From contig CM066037.1 of assembly GCA_033557465.1 (NCBI GenBank), positions 204,289,156 to 204,353,155 on the forward strand: a DNA stretch of 64,000 bases, given 5' to 3'. Under the pieces are notes generated by a model, which worked only from the letters and a program-made list of their open reading frames with translations, ran no database searches and had not been told where the DNA came from. Positions 1 through 10,790 of this stretch are shown here, piece by piece. The DNA is from Ichthyophis bannanicus. Its lineage: Eukaryota > Chordata > Amphibia > Gymnophiona > Ichthyophiidae. The number at the start of each line of letters is the position of its first letter. Within the stretch, counting starts at the first letter, position 1. The translations under genes and the position numbers were made by a program.

Positions 1-1
1 C

Positions 2-1330
2 ATGGCTGCTTCTCCCAAGTGGGTCTTAGAGCGCTGCGTTTCTGCGTTCCTCGCCTCCCAGTGGGTGCCGACCTCTGTCCCTGCTGAGACTTCAGGGACT
101 TTGACATCGAGGACTCCCCGGGCTGCCGAAGTGATTGCCGAGAGCCAGATACTTTGGATCGATCCCCTGCGCGGGTCTCATTCTTGCTCCCGATCCTCGG
201 GAGTGAGGCCTTCGCAGGCAAGTGCCTCTGGCTCCGGCCATGCCCTAGCCTTGGAGCATCCAAGACCGGAGCTACCAGCTCTCTTGCAGCCGGAGGGCCT
301 CGAATCCTCCTCGGATTACACTGACTGGGAGTCCATCGTTGAGACATCCCTGTAGACTCGGTCTCACCGAGACCTTCCCTCAGACCCGTCTCCACTGGCT
401 GCCTAACGCTGATCTCCTCCTGAGGTCATCTCTTTCCTGGAGTTCGTCAAGGACATGGCCCAGATGCTCTCCTTAATGACTGAGTTGGAGGAAGACCCTC
501 ATATGGAGGAATTTGACATCCTCCAATACGAGGCACCACCGAAGGAGACCTTGACGGTCCCTGTTCCCTCTATCCTCACCCAGTTGCTCCTCCGGATGTG
601 GGAGACCCTGGCCTCAGTGCCCATCGTGAGTCTGTAACTTAGCATGATGTACTGGGTCTAGCGAGGGCAGGCTTTCACAAGGCAGAACTCCCCCACTCCT
701 CCATGGTGGTTGAGTTGGCCAAGCGTCGGCAAAAAAAGCCTGAAGACATACTCCTTGTGCCCTCGACACCCTTGGGTGAAAATGCTACTGGGGCTTGATT
801 TCTGGCATGCCGCATACAAACTTACCCAACTCTAAATCGGCATGTTTTTTTGGGACCTGGCCAAGGAACTCGGGGGGGTTCGCTGCTGGCCTCTATGGGG
901 ACCACTTCCTGCTTTTCCAGGCTCTTTTGAAATCTGTTGCAGAGTGCTCAAGGTACTTGTCCTGAGCCGCTTACGATAGCTTTTGAATGCAGTGCGAGGG
1001 TGGCCGCCGCTGGCATCGGCGCCCAACGCCAAGCTTTGCTCCAGTCATCAAATTTTGAGCAGTGGGTGCAAGAAAAACATATTGATGTCCCGTGCCTCAG
1101 TGAATAGCTCTAAGGCAAGATAATGGAGGACAAGGCGGCCGAAATCGAGACAGAGTATGTCACTTGGACTCGGCTCTCGAGGAAGACCTCTGTTCTTCCC
1201 AGAAAGAAGCCGTAGGGGAAGAAGCCCCCTTTCCTCTGGAAAATTCAGCTCTACTGGGGCTACCCTCCTTACCCCACCATTGAGACCCCGCAGCAGGGTC
1301 CCTAGATGAAGGAAACGTGCCAGGGCCTAT
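2..1330 (+). pseudogene. DIRS Gag remnant, copy A
   Basis: The region aligns in order with the Gag of copies C and G. Two open stretches (2-355 and 455-637) hold the acidic linker and the conserved block ending in RMWETL, which recurs in copies C, D and G (F has it with a stop after the Met). Later Gag blocks follow at about 700-1100 in shifted frames. Gag of DIRS elements is a structural, nucleic-acid-binding protein. No full reading frame survives and the N-terminal zinc motif lies outside the window. Confidence 0.7.
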
Positions 1331-1439
1331 GCAAATCCAAAACAACCCAGGCAGCCTCGGTTGGGGTTTTGACGCCATCAGCATAGCCCCTCTTCCACTG
1401 GAGGACCAGCTTCCCACAGGGGGATGCCTGGACCACTTT

Positions 1440-3000
1440 GTCCATCGGTAGACCTCCATTAACACAGACTCCTGGGCCTTTCAAGTGGTCAGGGAGGGCT
1501 ACCTCCTCCATCTTGACCAGGCACCTCCACCCTTCTTCCCTGGGGAGCCTCCTCAGTCCCCCCCTGCACAAGGCTCTTCTCTACTACAAGAACTTGCAGG
1601 CCTTCTTGACAGAGCTGTGGAGCCTGTACCTCAAAAGAACACCTGGACTGGAGACCTCAACAAGTTTCTGGTGCGAGAGAAGTTCGAAATGCTGTCCCTT
1701 GGAACACTGTTGCTCTACTTCCAGCAGGGAGATTGGTTATGCTCCTTGGATTTAAAGGACGCTTACACCCACATCCTTATCCATCCAATTCACAGAAAAT
1801 ACCCGAGGTTTGAGGTCGGGGTGACCACTACCAGTACAGGGTACTTCCCTTTGGTCTTGCCTCCGCCCCAGGAGTCTTTACCAAGTGTCTGCCTGTGGTG
1901 GCAGCCTTTCTCCACCTCCAGTGGGCCTTCATCTTCCCTTACCTCGACAACTGGTTAGTAAAAGGAGACATGGTCTCAGAGGCCAGGAAGGCCACCGGCC
2001 ACACCATTCAGGTCTTGCAGCACCTGTGCTTCGTGATAAATCAACCAAAATCCCAGCTCACCCCGACTCAGGCACTGGAGCTCAGCAGGGCCCGCCTGGA
2101 CACTCTCCAGGCCAGGACTTTCCTCCCCTCGACAGGGCGGATCGCCTCTCAGCCAAGGTACAGCAGCACGGCGCTGTGTCGGCCTGATCACTGTTTCACC
2201 TCCTGGGCCACATGGCTTCCACAGTTCATGTGGTTCCCGATGCACGCCTCCACATGCTTGTGGCTCAGTGATGCCTCCATTCCCAGTGGACCCATGCCAT
2301 GGGCTGACTCGGGGAAAGAATCATGGTGTGTCGACAACTGGCAGAGTCTCTCATCTGGTGACAGGGTATTTAACACCTGCAAGCGAGCATGCCCTTACAG
2401 TTCCTGAACTCCCAGAGGGTTCTTACAATGGACACCTCCCTGATGGATTGGGAGGCTCATTGCAGGGAGCTCTGCACCCAGAGGGCCTGGTTCGTCGAGG
2501 AGAGCCAGCAATAAATCAATCTGCTCAGTCTCACAGCAGTCTTCCTCATTTTGAAGTTTTTCAAGCACCACCTACAGCACCAGTCTGTGCTTGTCCAGGC
2601 GTACAATAAAGTAATGATGATCTATGTGAAGAAGCTAGATGGCATGGGTTCCTACTGCCTCTGCTAGGAGGCCGTGGCCCTCTGTTCCTTCACAACCAGC
2701 CACGGGATGCTCCTCAGGGCAGTCTACCTACTGGGCCATGACAATGCCTTGGTGGACAGGCTGAGCAGGGTCCTCCAACTGTATGAGTGGCGCCTGTACT
2801 CCGAGGTGGCACTTGGGCATTTCTGGCTATGGGGCTTCCCCAGCCTGGACCTCTTTGTTAGCCCGATCAATGCTCAGCTGCCCCATTTTTTGCGGTCTCC
2901 AACCCCACCGCTCCCGGGTGGTAGCAGACATTTTCCTCATCTTGTGATCGAGGGGCCTTCGCTCCCACACCCTTGATAGCCCGGACCCTCTTCAAGGTCC
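1440..3000 (+). pseudogene. DIRS reverse transcriptase / RNase H / MT-like remnant, copy A
   Basis: RT motif A is visible as SLDLKDAY at about 1744-1767. The catalytic motif C at 1939-1950 reads YLDN instead of YLDD, so the second catalytic aspartate is lost. An RNase H end block (DNALVDRLSRV) lies near 2735-2770, followed by the start of the region that in copy D resembles a methyltransferase domain. At least three frameshifts break the gene. The enzyme would have copied element RNA into DNA. Confidence 0.8.
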
Positions 3001-3039
3001 AGCAAGACAAGGCAACCCTGGTTCCCCTTGCTGCTCCCT

Positions 3040-3880
3040 CTCTCGACAGAGTCCCCGGTCCCTCTCGAGAGCTCCCTGGGACTCTTGACACAGGAGGAGG
3101 GCTCAATCTTCCTTCCCAATCTGTTATCCCTATCTCTCACGGCATGGCAGTTGAACGGGTCACCCGAGCCCCCCTCAATCTCTCCAAGGAGGTAGAGAAA
3201 ATCCTTCTAGCCTCTCATAAGGACTCCATGAGATGGGCCTAGGCCTTCAAGTGGTACCAGTTCTCGGTGTTGTGCACGGAGAACCCAATGGATCCATTTT
3301 CCTGCCCAGTGCATTCGGTCCTTCAATATTTCCTTCACCTCTGGCAATCTAGACACAAGTTCAGCTCTGTTAGGGTACATCTGAGCGCACTCTTCGCGAA
3401 CCACCATCCCATGGAGGGCAAACCTCTATCTGTGCAGCCCCTTATCACCAGGTTTATGTGGGGCTTGTTGCTCTCCAAACCTCCCATTCAGCTGCCCCTG
3501 GCAGAATGGGATCGCAGAGTGGTTCTGGTGCAACTGGTGTTGTGTGTGAACCTGCCACTCTTGTGTTTTTTGGTTACGTTTCTGCTGAGTGTGGCTGCTG
3601 CTGTTTTTTCTGTTGGCTCATCAAGCTGACCATATCCATCTGGGTGGCAGACTGCATCGCCTTCGCTCACAGTCGAGCTGACATTCCTATGGTGTGCCGA
3701 GTCACAGCGCGCAATGCCTGGGCACTGGCAACCTCGGTCACAAGTCTCCGATTGGTAGCCATTGCAGACATCTGCTGCGCCGCCACTTGGTCCTCCTTTC
3801 ACACTTTTGAAGCCCACTAATGCCTGGAAAGGTAGTTTTGACACTATAGTGCCTTCAGCCAGGCCGTACTATGTAACTTT
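3040..3880 (+). pseudogene. DIRS tyrosine recombinase remnant, copy A
   Basis: The recombinase core of DIRS integrates the circular DNA copy. The DICCAATWSSFHTF block near 3766-3810 matches the region before the catalytic tyrosine in the other copies. The tyrosine codon itself is a stop here (TAA at 3818-3820), so the nucleophile is gone. There are further frameshifts upstream between 3240 and 3640. Confidence 0.75.
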
Positions 3881-4054
3881 CGGGTTTAGGCAATTCCTGC
3901 CCTCCGACCCTTCTTGTTCAAGCTACTGAAGCCATGGTTCTCCTTGGACAGTGAAGTCCTCTGAGTCTGTCTGCGGATTTGCCTGCTGCTGCTCACGGCC
4001 GTGCCGTGCCTTTTTCATACCGGTCCTTGGTAGCCTGTAGCTAGGGAGTCCAAT

Positions 4055-4165
4055 ACATGAGGACTAACTTCCTGCTTGTTCCAGGAGAAAGCGTAGTTGC
4101 TCACCTGTAACAGGTGTTCTCCAGGGACAGCAGGAATCGGTCCTCATAACCCTTCCTCCTCCCCT
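4055..4165 (+). repeat. DIRS internal complementary region (ICR), copy A
   Basis: The first half is the reverse complement of the left terminus known from copies C and E (CTTCCTGCTTGTTCC). The second half is the reverse complement of the extended right terminus (TCACCTGTAACAGGTG). The two halves lie side by side, which is the circle junction in antisense. This is the classic DIRS layout and supports a circular intermediate. Confidence 0.85.
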
Positions 4166-4199
4166 TGGAGTTGCTGTTCATTTTTGGCCATCTTCTTCG

Positions 4200-4412
4200 T
4201 TGGGCTCTAGCTATGGCACCTGACTGAGCAAGACGGCACCCTTAGGCAGAAAGGGGACCACGCATGCATGGTGGCATCTCCCAAATGCTTTTCTTTGAAA
4301 GCTGGGGAAATGCTTCTGTGAGGGCTTCATCGGCGACGACATCACCCATATGTGACTTCTAATTCCTGCTATCCCTGGAGAACACCTGTTACAGGTGAGT
4401 AACTATGCTTTC
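4200..4412 (+). repeat. DIRS right inverted terminal repeat, copy A
   Basis: The sequence ends in CACCTGTTACAGGTGAGTAA followed by CTATGC, the same terminus as copies C and G. Upstream it pairs with the left inverted repeat of family 1 (as seen in copy C). The last ~30 bases are an extension absent from the left end and are matched instead by the ICR. Confidence 0.8.
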
Positions 4413-5160
4413 CCAGCCATTGTTCAGTTGGAGGAGCTACAAGTAGGTACCTGTTGAAGCAAAAGAGAGAGAGAGAGAGACCTACCAAAGTACCAGCCGG
4501 TTTTCCAGCTGTCCTTTCAGAGAAAAAGTATTTAACCTCTTTTAAGTATTTATTTATTTATTTAGACAGTTGTGTATACCGCCTTATCCTTCAATCAAAG
4601 CGGTCACAACACAATTGGGGGATGCATTTAACACGCGGGGATATGAGACACATACACTAATACTTACAGGGAACATGGGCAATGGAGGGTTAAGTGGCTT
4701 GCCCAAGACCACAAGGAGCATCTGTGGGACTAGAAACCCCAGTCCTTCCGGCCCAAGGTTGCTGTCCTCTAGTGGGATTTGAACCTCCGACCTTCCGGCC
4801 TGAAGTACCTTGCCCCAACCACTAGGCTACTCCTCCCTCGTATGTTCTAAATGTGCTGTTCCAAGTCCCTGTGTGTAGCTAATTAGGGAGGTTCCCTATA
4901 AAGCAAGACCACTCACATGGCGTTGATATGAGTTGGGGGGAGTAGGGAGGGAACTAGCACCTGGATGTCAGTAGCTTCAAAGATCTGATAAAGATACTAA
5001 AAACAGATTTTTAAACCTACACCACTAAACAAAATATTTCCCCTTTTGAACTAAAGCACCAACAAAAATGTAACTTTGTTTTACAAATGTACCTAAACCC
5101 TTTTAAGAGCTCTCAGGCAGAGAGCTAGTAATTAAGTCACACACTCTTACCTTTGCTTGA
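4413..5160 (-). mobile_element. CR1 element 5' end (5' UTR and ORF1 start), cut by DIRS A
   Basis: On the minus strand this matches the 5' UTR and ORF1 start of the CR1 at 5165-9474. Shared blocks include the CCAGCCGG segment, the CTATAAAGCAAGAC segment and the paired AGAGCTC motif near the 5' end. The copy begins at about 5160, directly beside the 3' tail of the next CR1, and is cut at the ORF1 start by DIRS A. A SINE sits inside it. Confidence 0.75.
4545..4838 (-). mobile_element. tRNA-derived SINE, copy 1
   Basis: Read on the minus strand it has a box A-like TAGCCTAGTGG near its start and a box B-like GGTTCAAATCC, the two parts of an RNA polymerase III promoter. A MIR/CORE-like block containing CTTGGGCAAG and CACTTAACC follows. 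It ends in a stem-loop and a TAAATA-rich tail shared with the L2-type LINE at 24720-25724. GTAT flanks both sides as a possible short target duplication. It lies within the CR1 5' UTR fragment. Confidence 0.82.
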
Positions 5161-5237
5161 AATAACATAGAAACATAGAAACATGATGACAGAAAAAGAC
5201 CACATGGCCAATCTAGTCTGTCCTTCCATATCAACAA

Positions 5238-8099
5238 CTACAACAGTCCACTTTTTACCTTTAGAGATCCTCTGTGTTGGTCCCATGCTTTTTTGAATTC
5301 AGTTACTGTCCTCATCTCTACCACCTCCACTGGGAGACTATTCCATGGATCCACTACTCTTTCCGTAAAGAGATATTTCCGCATATCACTCCTGAATCTA
5401 TCTCCCTTCACCCTCATCCCATATCCCCTTGTAGCAGAACTTGCTTTCAATTGAAAGAGACTCTCTCCCTGAACATTTATGCCACGGCGGTATTTAAACA
5501 TCTCAATCATATCACCTCTATCCCGCCTTTCCTCTAAGGTGTACATATTAAGATCCTTAAGTCTGTCCTCATATGCTTTATAATGAAGCCCACTAATCAT
5601 TTTAGTAGCCACCCTCTGCACCGACTCCATCCTGTTCACATCCTTTTGAAGGTGCGGTCTCCAGAATTGCACACTATACTCCAAATGAGGTCGCACCAAA
5701 GACTTATACAGAGGCATTATCACCTCCTTTTTTCTTCTAGCCATTCCTCTCCGTATGCACCCAAGCATCCTTCTAGCTTTTGCCGTCGCCTTTTCTACCT
5801 GTTTAGCTACTTTAAGATCATCAGACACAACCACGCCTAGGTCCCGCTCTTCTTTAGTGGACAAAAGTACTTCACCTCCTATACTGTATTGCGCCCTTGG
5901 ATTGCTGCAGCCCAAATGCATGACCTTACATTTTTTAACATTAAATCCCAGCTGCCAAATTCTAGACCATTCTTCAAGCTTAGCTAGATCCCTCCTCATG
6001 TTATCTACACCTTCCTGGGTGTCTACTCTATTGCAGATTTTGGTATCATCTGCAAAGAGGCCAACCTTACCCGACGGCCTTTCCGCTATATCACTAACAA
6101 AGATGTTAAAAAGAATCGGACCAAGGACAGATCCCTGGGGCACACCACTGGTAACAGCCTTCTCCTCAGAGTGAGCTCCATTTACTTGTACTCTTTGTCG
6201 CCTCCCACCCAACCAATTTCTAACCCAAGCAGTAACTTTAGGGTCCATCCCTAGGGTGCTCAGTTTGTTTATAAGTCGCCTGTGAGGAACAGTGTCAAAG
6301 GCTTTACTGAAATCTAAATACACCACATCTAGAGCTCTCCCTCGGTCCAACTCCCTGGTCACTCAGTCAAAGAAATCAATCAGATTTGTCTGACAAGACC
6401 TGCCTCTGGTGAATCCATGCTGCCTCAGATCCTGTAATCCTCTGGACTCCAGAAACCTCACTATTTTCTCTTTCAGCAGCGTTTCCAATAATTTACTCAC
6501 CACCGAAGTTAAACTAACCGGCCTGTAGTTTTCAACCACATCCTTACTTCCGCTTTTGTGTAAAGGCACCGCATGAGCCTCTCTCCAGTCCTTTGGCACC
6601 ACTCCCGACTCCGAGGCATTGAAAAGGTCAGTCAGTGGAGTTGCTAGAACGTCCCCAAGTTCCCTCAGTATTCTAGGTTGTATCCCATCCGGTCCCATCG
6701 CTTTGTCTACTTTAGGTTGAGCTAGTTTCTCACGAACACAGTCTTCTGAAAATTGTTCAAGATGTCCCTCGCTTCTGTTCCTATATGTGGGTGTTTTCTG
6801 AGGTTCTGCTCCTGGTTCTTCATCTGTGAACACAGAACAAAAATATTTGTTAAGCAATTCCGCTTTATCCTTATCAGCTTCTACTTATTCCCCCCCTGCA
6901 CCCTTGAGTCTGACAATACCACTTTTGCCCTTCCTCTTCTTACTAATATATCTGAAAAATGTCTTATCCCCCCATTTTATTGCATTGGCTGTTTCCTCCT
7001 CCTTTTGAATCTTTGCCTTCTTGACTACTTTGCTAGCTTCTCTTTTTTCCAAATACAGATGCCTGTCTTCCTCTCTCTGTGATCTCTTGTATTTCATGAA
7101 GGCCTCCCTCTTTTTCTTCACTTTTTCAGCTACTTCCTTCGAAAACCATAGCGGTCTCCTTTTCCTTTTGCCTTTATTTACCATTTTAACAAAAAGGTTG
7201 GTTGCCCTTAAAATACCCCCTTTCAGTTTTGCCCACTGTTTTTCTACATCCCCCAGCTGTTCCCATCCCACTAACGACTCCCTGAGGTATTGGCCCATCT
7301 TCGCAAAGTTAGTCTTCCTAAAGTCTAAGATCCTCACCTTTGAATGGATTCTAACAGCCCTAGTCCTAATACTGAACCACACCATTTGGTGATCACTGGA
7401 TGCAAAATGATCTCCCACTACAACATCAGAAACACTTTCACCATTGGTAAGCACCAAGTCCAATATGGCCCCTTCACGTGTGGGGTCTGTTACCAATTGC
7501 CTGAATAGTTCTCCCTGTAGAGAATCCAGGATCTCCTTACTTCTAGATGATACTGCAGCAGTAATGTGCCAATCAACATCTGGCATATTGAAATCTCCTA
7601 TCAGTAGCACTTCCCCTTTCCTAGCAATGCTGCATATGTCTTCAATTAACTCTCTGTCCACCTCTTCCTCTTGTGAGAGAGGTCTGTATATCACACCAAT
7701 GCAAATAGATTTCTCTTTCCCTCTTTCTAGTTTAACCCATAATGCCTCCTCTCTCCCTTTTACGCTCTGTAATTCCAAAGCTTTAATAGTAGTTTTTACA
7801 TATAGTGCCACTCCTCCTCCCCTTCTTCCTACCCTGTCTTTTCTGAATAAAATATAGCTAGGTATAGTTACATCCCAGTCATTGTTTTCTGTGAACCATG
7901 TTTCTGTAACTGCCACTAAATCCAAGTCAGCCACTCCCACCAAAGCTTCAACATCAGGGATCTTATTTCCCATGCTACTGGCATTTATACACACTGCTTT
8001 CCATATGTTACCCCTGTTACCCTTTTCCATAAAGGTATTTAATGTATCACCTACCTGGGGGCTTTCACTTACCTGGGGGCTTTCTTCACCTATCCCCAA
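5238..8099 (-). pseudogene. CR1 ORF2: endonuclease and reverse transcriptase, two stops
   Basis: ORF2 makes the nick and then reverse-transcribes element RNA at the target. The N-terminal AP-endonuclease domain shows TETWF, YRPL, GDFN and SDHQMVWF. The RT domain shows GPDGI, a finger motif GFTRGRS, SGVPQGSVLGP and the catalytic FADD. The frame is single but has stops at 6885-6887 (a Tyr codon in CR1-2) and 6363-6365 (a Trp codon in CR1-2). One codon (Leu) is also missing beside NAS-ESGVV. No ATG lies at the 5' edge; the first good ATG is about 25 codons in. The ORF starts just after the ORF1 stop, so reinitiation is possible. Confidence 0.9.
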
Positions 8100-8104
8100 C
8101 GAAT

Positions 8105-9030
8105 CTAGTTTAAAGCCCTCTTCAGTAGATTAGTCAGTCTACTACCGAAGATGCGTTGACCTTTCTTGGACAGATGGATGCCATCTCTGCTCTGCATCCC
8201 TTGGAACAGCATCCCATGATCTAGGAAACCAAAACTCTCTCGATGACACCATCCACGCAGCCATGCATTCATCTCCAGGATGCGAGCCTCTCTGCCTTGG
8301 CCTTTACCCTCAACAGGGAGGATTGAAGAGAACACCACCTGTGCACGTAACTGCTTCACCCTCTGTCCCAGAGCCATGAAGTCACTTTTGATATGTTCCG
8401 AGGTATACCTGGCAGTATCATTTGTTCCAACATGGATTAGCACCATTGGGTAATAGTCAGTGGGCTTGATGAGTCTCGGCAAACTCTCCGTAACATCTTG
8501 GATTTTGGCACCAGGCAGACAGCATACCTCTCTGGACATCAAGTCTGGTCGGCAGATGGACGCCTCAGTACCCCTCAGAAGAGAGTCTGCAACCACCACT
8601 TCCCTTCGTTTCCTTCTGGTCACTGATTCTGCAACTTTGGGGTACTTGAACTCTGGTTCTTCCCTTTCCAGGGATTCTTTCACCTCCTCCACTTCCAGGG
8701 CTGCATATTGGTTCTTCAATTCAAGGGCTGGAGAAGTTGGATTGGTGATTTTGCAGGCCCTGGTGACATGTGTCCAACCATCGACATTCTGTTGGCACCC
8801 ATCTTCTCCTGTGCTGGAGAGCTTGGTTGCTGCAAGAAGCATCTCATCAATGTACTTCTCACTGTCTCGCCACCTCCTCTGAGTTCCTCCACTTGTTTCC
8901 TCAGAGCTTCAGCATGCAGGCACCCTGCACATGGAACTGGTCCTTCAACTGGCAATAGGACCTCTGTCTGGACCGAGGCAGAAGCTGTAACGGGGGCAAC
9001 AGCTTTAGCAATACGATTTTTCCCAGCCAT
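8105..9030 (-). pseudogene. CR1 ORF1 with coiled coil and SGNH-esterase domain, one frameshift
   Basis: The start at 9030 is an ATG opening MAGKNRIAKA. A CAGC...CLHAEALRKQVEELR stretch looks like a short metal-binding or coiled-coil segment. The C-terminal half has the SGNH hydrolase blocks: VVVADSLL (block I, with ADS in place of GDS), HVGTND (block III) and RDGIHLS (the Asp-His pair). CR1 ORF1 esterase domains are established; they are thought to act on lipids or membranes. A frameshift lies near 8830-8842. The first catalytic block keeps its serine. Confidence 0.85.
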
Positions 9031-9474
9031 TGTTCTGTTCGTAGAGCTTAGGTATTTGTTACAGCAAAAGAGAGAGATCTACCGAGTACCAGCCGGTTTC
9101 CCAGCTGTCCTTTCAGAGAAAAAGCAGTTAAATCTTTTTAATTATATTCAAAATGTGCTGGCCCAATTCTCTGTGATTTGTTAAAGGGGGAGGTGCCCTA
9201 TAAAGCAAGACTGCTCACTAGGGGTGGGTGGGAGTCGGGGTGGGTAGGGAGGGAACTAACACCTGATTAGGTGTTAGCAGTTTCCAAACCTGAGGAGGTT
9301 ACTAGAGTTCAGCAACCTACTGTGCTCAAGGAAAGTTCCCCTAAAGCACCAAAAAGAAAAGTAACCTTGCTTTAAATAATATACAAAAAACTCTTTTAAG
9401 AGCTCCCAGTCAGAGAGCTAGCAATGTAATATAATAAAAACAAACAAACAAACCCTCAAATCCTTACTGTTTGT
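9031..9474 (-). other. CR1-1 5' UTR / promoter region
   Basis: This stretch has no reading frame of its own. It matches 4440-5160 and the window end (63945-64000) in the CTATAAAGCA and GGGGTGGGTGGGAGT blocks. It should carry the internal promoter of CR1, but no specific core motif can be named. Confidence 0.65.
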
Positions 9475-9501
9475 TGATCTGTAGAGCCCTGGTTAGGAAA
9501 G

Positions 9502-9525
9502 CCTTAATGCTAGGGGGACTGGGCA
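9502..9525 (+). repeat. Inverted repeat, left arm
   Basis: The arm, CCTTAATGCTAGGGGGACTG plus GGCA, is the exact reverse complement of 10174-10197. Confidence 0.8.
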
Positions 9526-10173
9526 GAACCTCTGTTAGGAATGCATTAAGTCAGAGCAGTTCACATTACATCTTAGAACTATTTACATTAAAATGATAGC
9601 ATGGAGGGGGAATGACATAGCATGCAGGTATTTTTTTTAACACATGAGAACTTATATACAAGTTGTGTGGCAGGGGTGTCTCTTAAGTGTGTTCATATCT
9701 TGCAATGTTCATGCTGTCACTCTGTATGTTCTACATGGATAGTGACACAGAATACATAGATTAAGTTAAATGGGAGGGTGGCATTTAACAATCCAGTGGG
9801 GTGAAAATTTTCATCTGGTTGCACAGCTGTCACTACTAGATTGGACCTAAGGTGGGGGTGGAGGTGCAAAAGCAAATGTTGGCTCATGGTGCTACAACCC
9901 CTTGACCCAGCACTGTTAGATGCTGAAGCCTCCATGCATCCACTAAGTTAAGTGCTCTGTTTAAATTAATCAGGCTCTTCCCCCACCCTCTATTTTTATA
10001 GTAGTCATTCTGGTAATTAAGAGTGTCAACCTAGTTCCCTTATGCGTCACCTTAAGTGCTGGACACCACCTCAACTTCTTTATAAACTCCTCCACTACAA
10101 AATGAAAATTATTTTTGGTAAGATGACCACCCCTGCCACCTTGTTCTCTCTCCTATTTGAATCACAAAACACT

Positions 10174-10197
10174 TGCCCAGTCCCCCTAGCATTAAGG
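10174..10197 (-). repeat. Inverted repeat, right arm
   Basis: This arm is the exact reverse complement of 9502-9525, 24 of 24 bases. Homology stops at the arm edges on both sides. Confidence 0.8.
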
Positions 10198-10325
10198 AAC
10201 CCCCTCATCCCTTGGTCTTAAGTGCTTTTCCTATAGGAAGACCACATACTGTACTACTTCAGTTTGTTCCATTCCTTAGCAATAATTTACTGCTTTTAGG
10301 GCTATTAAGGCTGTTTACATTTCAG

Positions 10326-10368
10326 GATAAGAACATAAGATATGCCATACTGGATCAGACAAAAGAAA
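10326..10368 (-). mobile_element. LINE 3' tail fragment (CR1-like)
   Basis: The phrase AAGAACATAAGATATGCCAT followed by ACTGGATCAGAC resembles the 3' end of CR1-type LINEs of reptiles and amphibians, read on the minus strand. It is only about 40 bases long. Confidence 0.5.
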
Positions 10369-10390
10369 TAGCCTGCCTGCCGACCCGATT

Positions 10391-10790
10391 AACCCAGATT
10401 TTCACTTCCGTGGCGATGGAAGTGAAAATCTGGGTTTGTCTGGATGCACCCGGAGCTGCCGAGGCTAAACGGGTAGCAGCGATTTTCGATGCTACCTTCT
10501 TAGCCCCTACACCTTAAAAATAGGCAAGGAAAAACCTCGCTCGCATTGGGTTGCATTGAAAATCACTGCTACCTGTTTAGCTCTTTTCTCCGCTCCTGCT
10601 CTGCCCCCAGTGCGCCCTGATGCTTACTGTATAGTATCTGGGCGCATTAGAGACTTATCCAGGATTTTCCAAAGGCACTGCCCATGTAGGTGCCTTTGGA
10701 AAATCCCAGGTAAGGCATTTACATGGGTAACACGGGCAGTTGCATGTGTAAATACCTTTGAAAAAGCTGCGATTTATGGCCTCTCCAGTC
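10391..10790. repeat. Repeat with two perfect long hairpins
   Basis: The first hairpin has 19-base perfect arms at 10391-10409 and 10418-10436 with an 8-base loop. The second has 17-base perfect arms at 10662-10678 and 10690-10706 with an 11-base loop. There is no coding signal. It could be a foldback element or a hairpin-rich part of a larger repeat; the family is not recognised. Confidence 0.6.

Larger units (their letters stand above)
1..4412 (+). mobile_element. DIRS retrotransposon copy A (family 1, left end outside window)
   Basis: This is a tyrosine-recombinase retrotransposon of the DIRS order. In order it shows Gag remnants, reverse transcriptase, RNase H, a recombinase remnant, an internal complementary region near 4066-4150 and a right inverted terminal repeat that ends at about 4412. 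The right end interrupts a CR1 element just where the CR1 ORF1 start lies, so copy A is younger than that CR1. Many frameshifts and stops make it a dead copy. The left terminus lies before base 1. Its close relatives here are copies C and G. Confidence 0.88.
5165..9474 (-). mobile_element. CR1 LINE, near full length (CR1-1)
   Basis: The element has a 5' UTR (9031-9474), ORF1 with an SGNH-esterase domain, ORF2 with endonuclease and reverse transcriptase, and a 3' end made of the octamer TTTCTATG repeated, the hallmark of CR1. It is close in sequence to CR1-2 at 49691-51800, which suggests recent activity. Two nonsense codons in ORF2 and one frameshift in ORF1 make this copy inactive. Its 3' end abuts the 5' end of another CR1. 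Confidence 0.92.
9475..10325. other. Unassigned AT-rich stretch bounded by an inverted repeat
   Basis: No gene is recognised. Two perfect 24-base arms (9502-9525 and 10174-10197) face each other across about 650 bases. The sequence between them has no transposase. It might be a non-autonomous DNA transposon, but no terminal consensus or target duplication is obvious. Confidence 0.4.

Noticed and set aside
4740..4838. A tRNA gene on the minus strand
   Set aside because: Box A and box B are present but no cloverleaf is evident and the unit continues into a SINE body and LINE tail; a second copy lies at 11350-11638.
5274..7857. Plus-strand open stretches of 80-140 codons opposite CR1-1
   Set aside because: They are antisense shadows of ORF2 and recur opposite CR1-2.
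8105..8842. A host SGNH/GDSL esterase gene
   Set aside because: It is directly followed by CR1 endonuclease-RT in the same orientation and recurs in CR1-4; it is CR1 ORF1.
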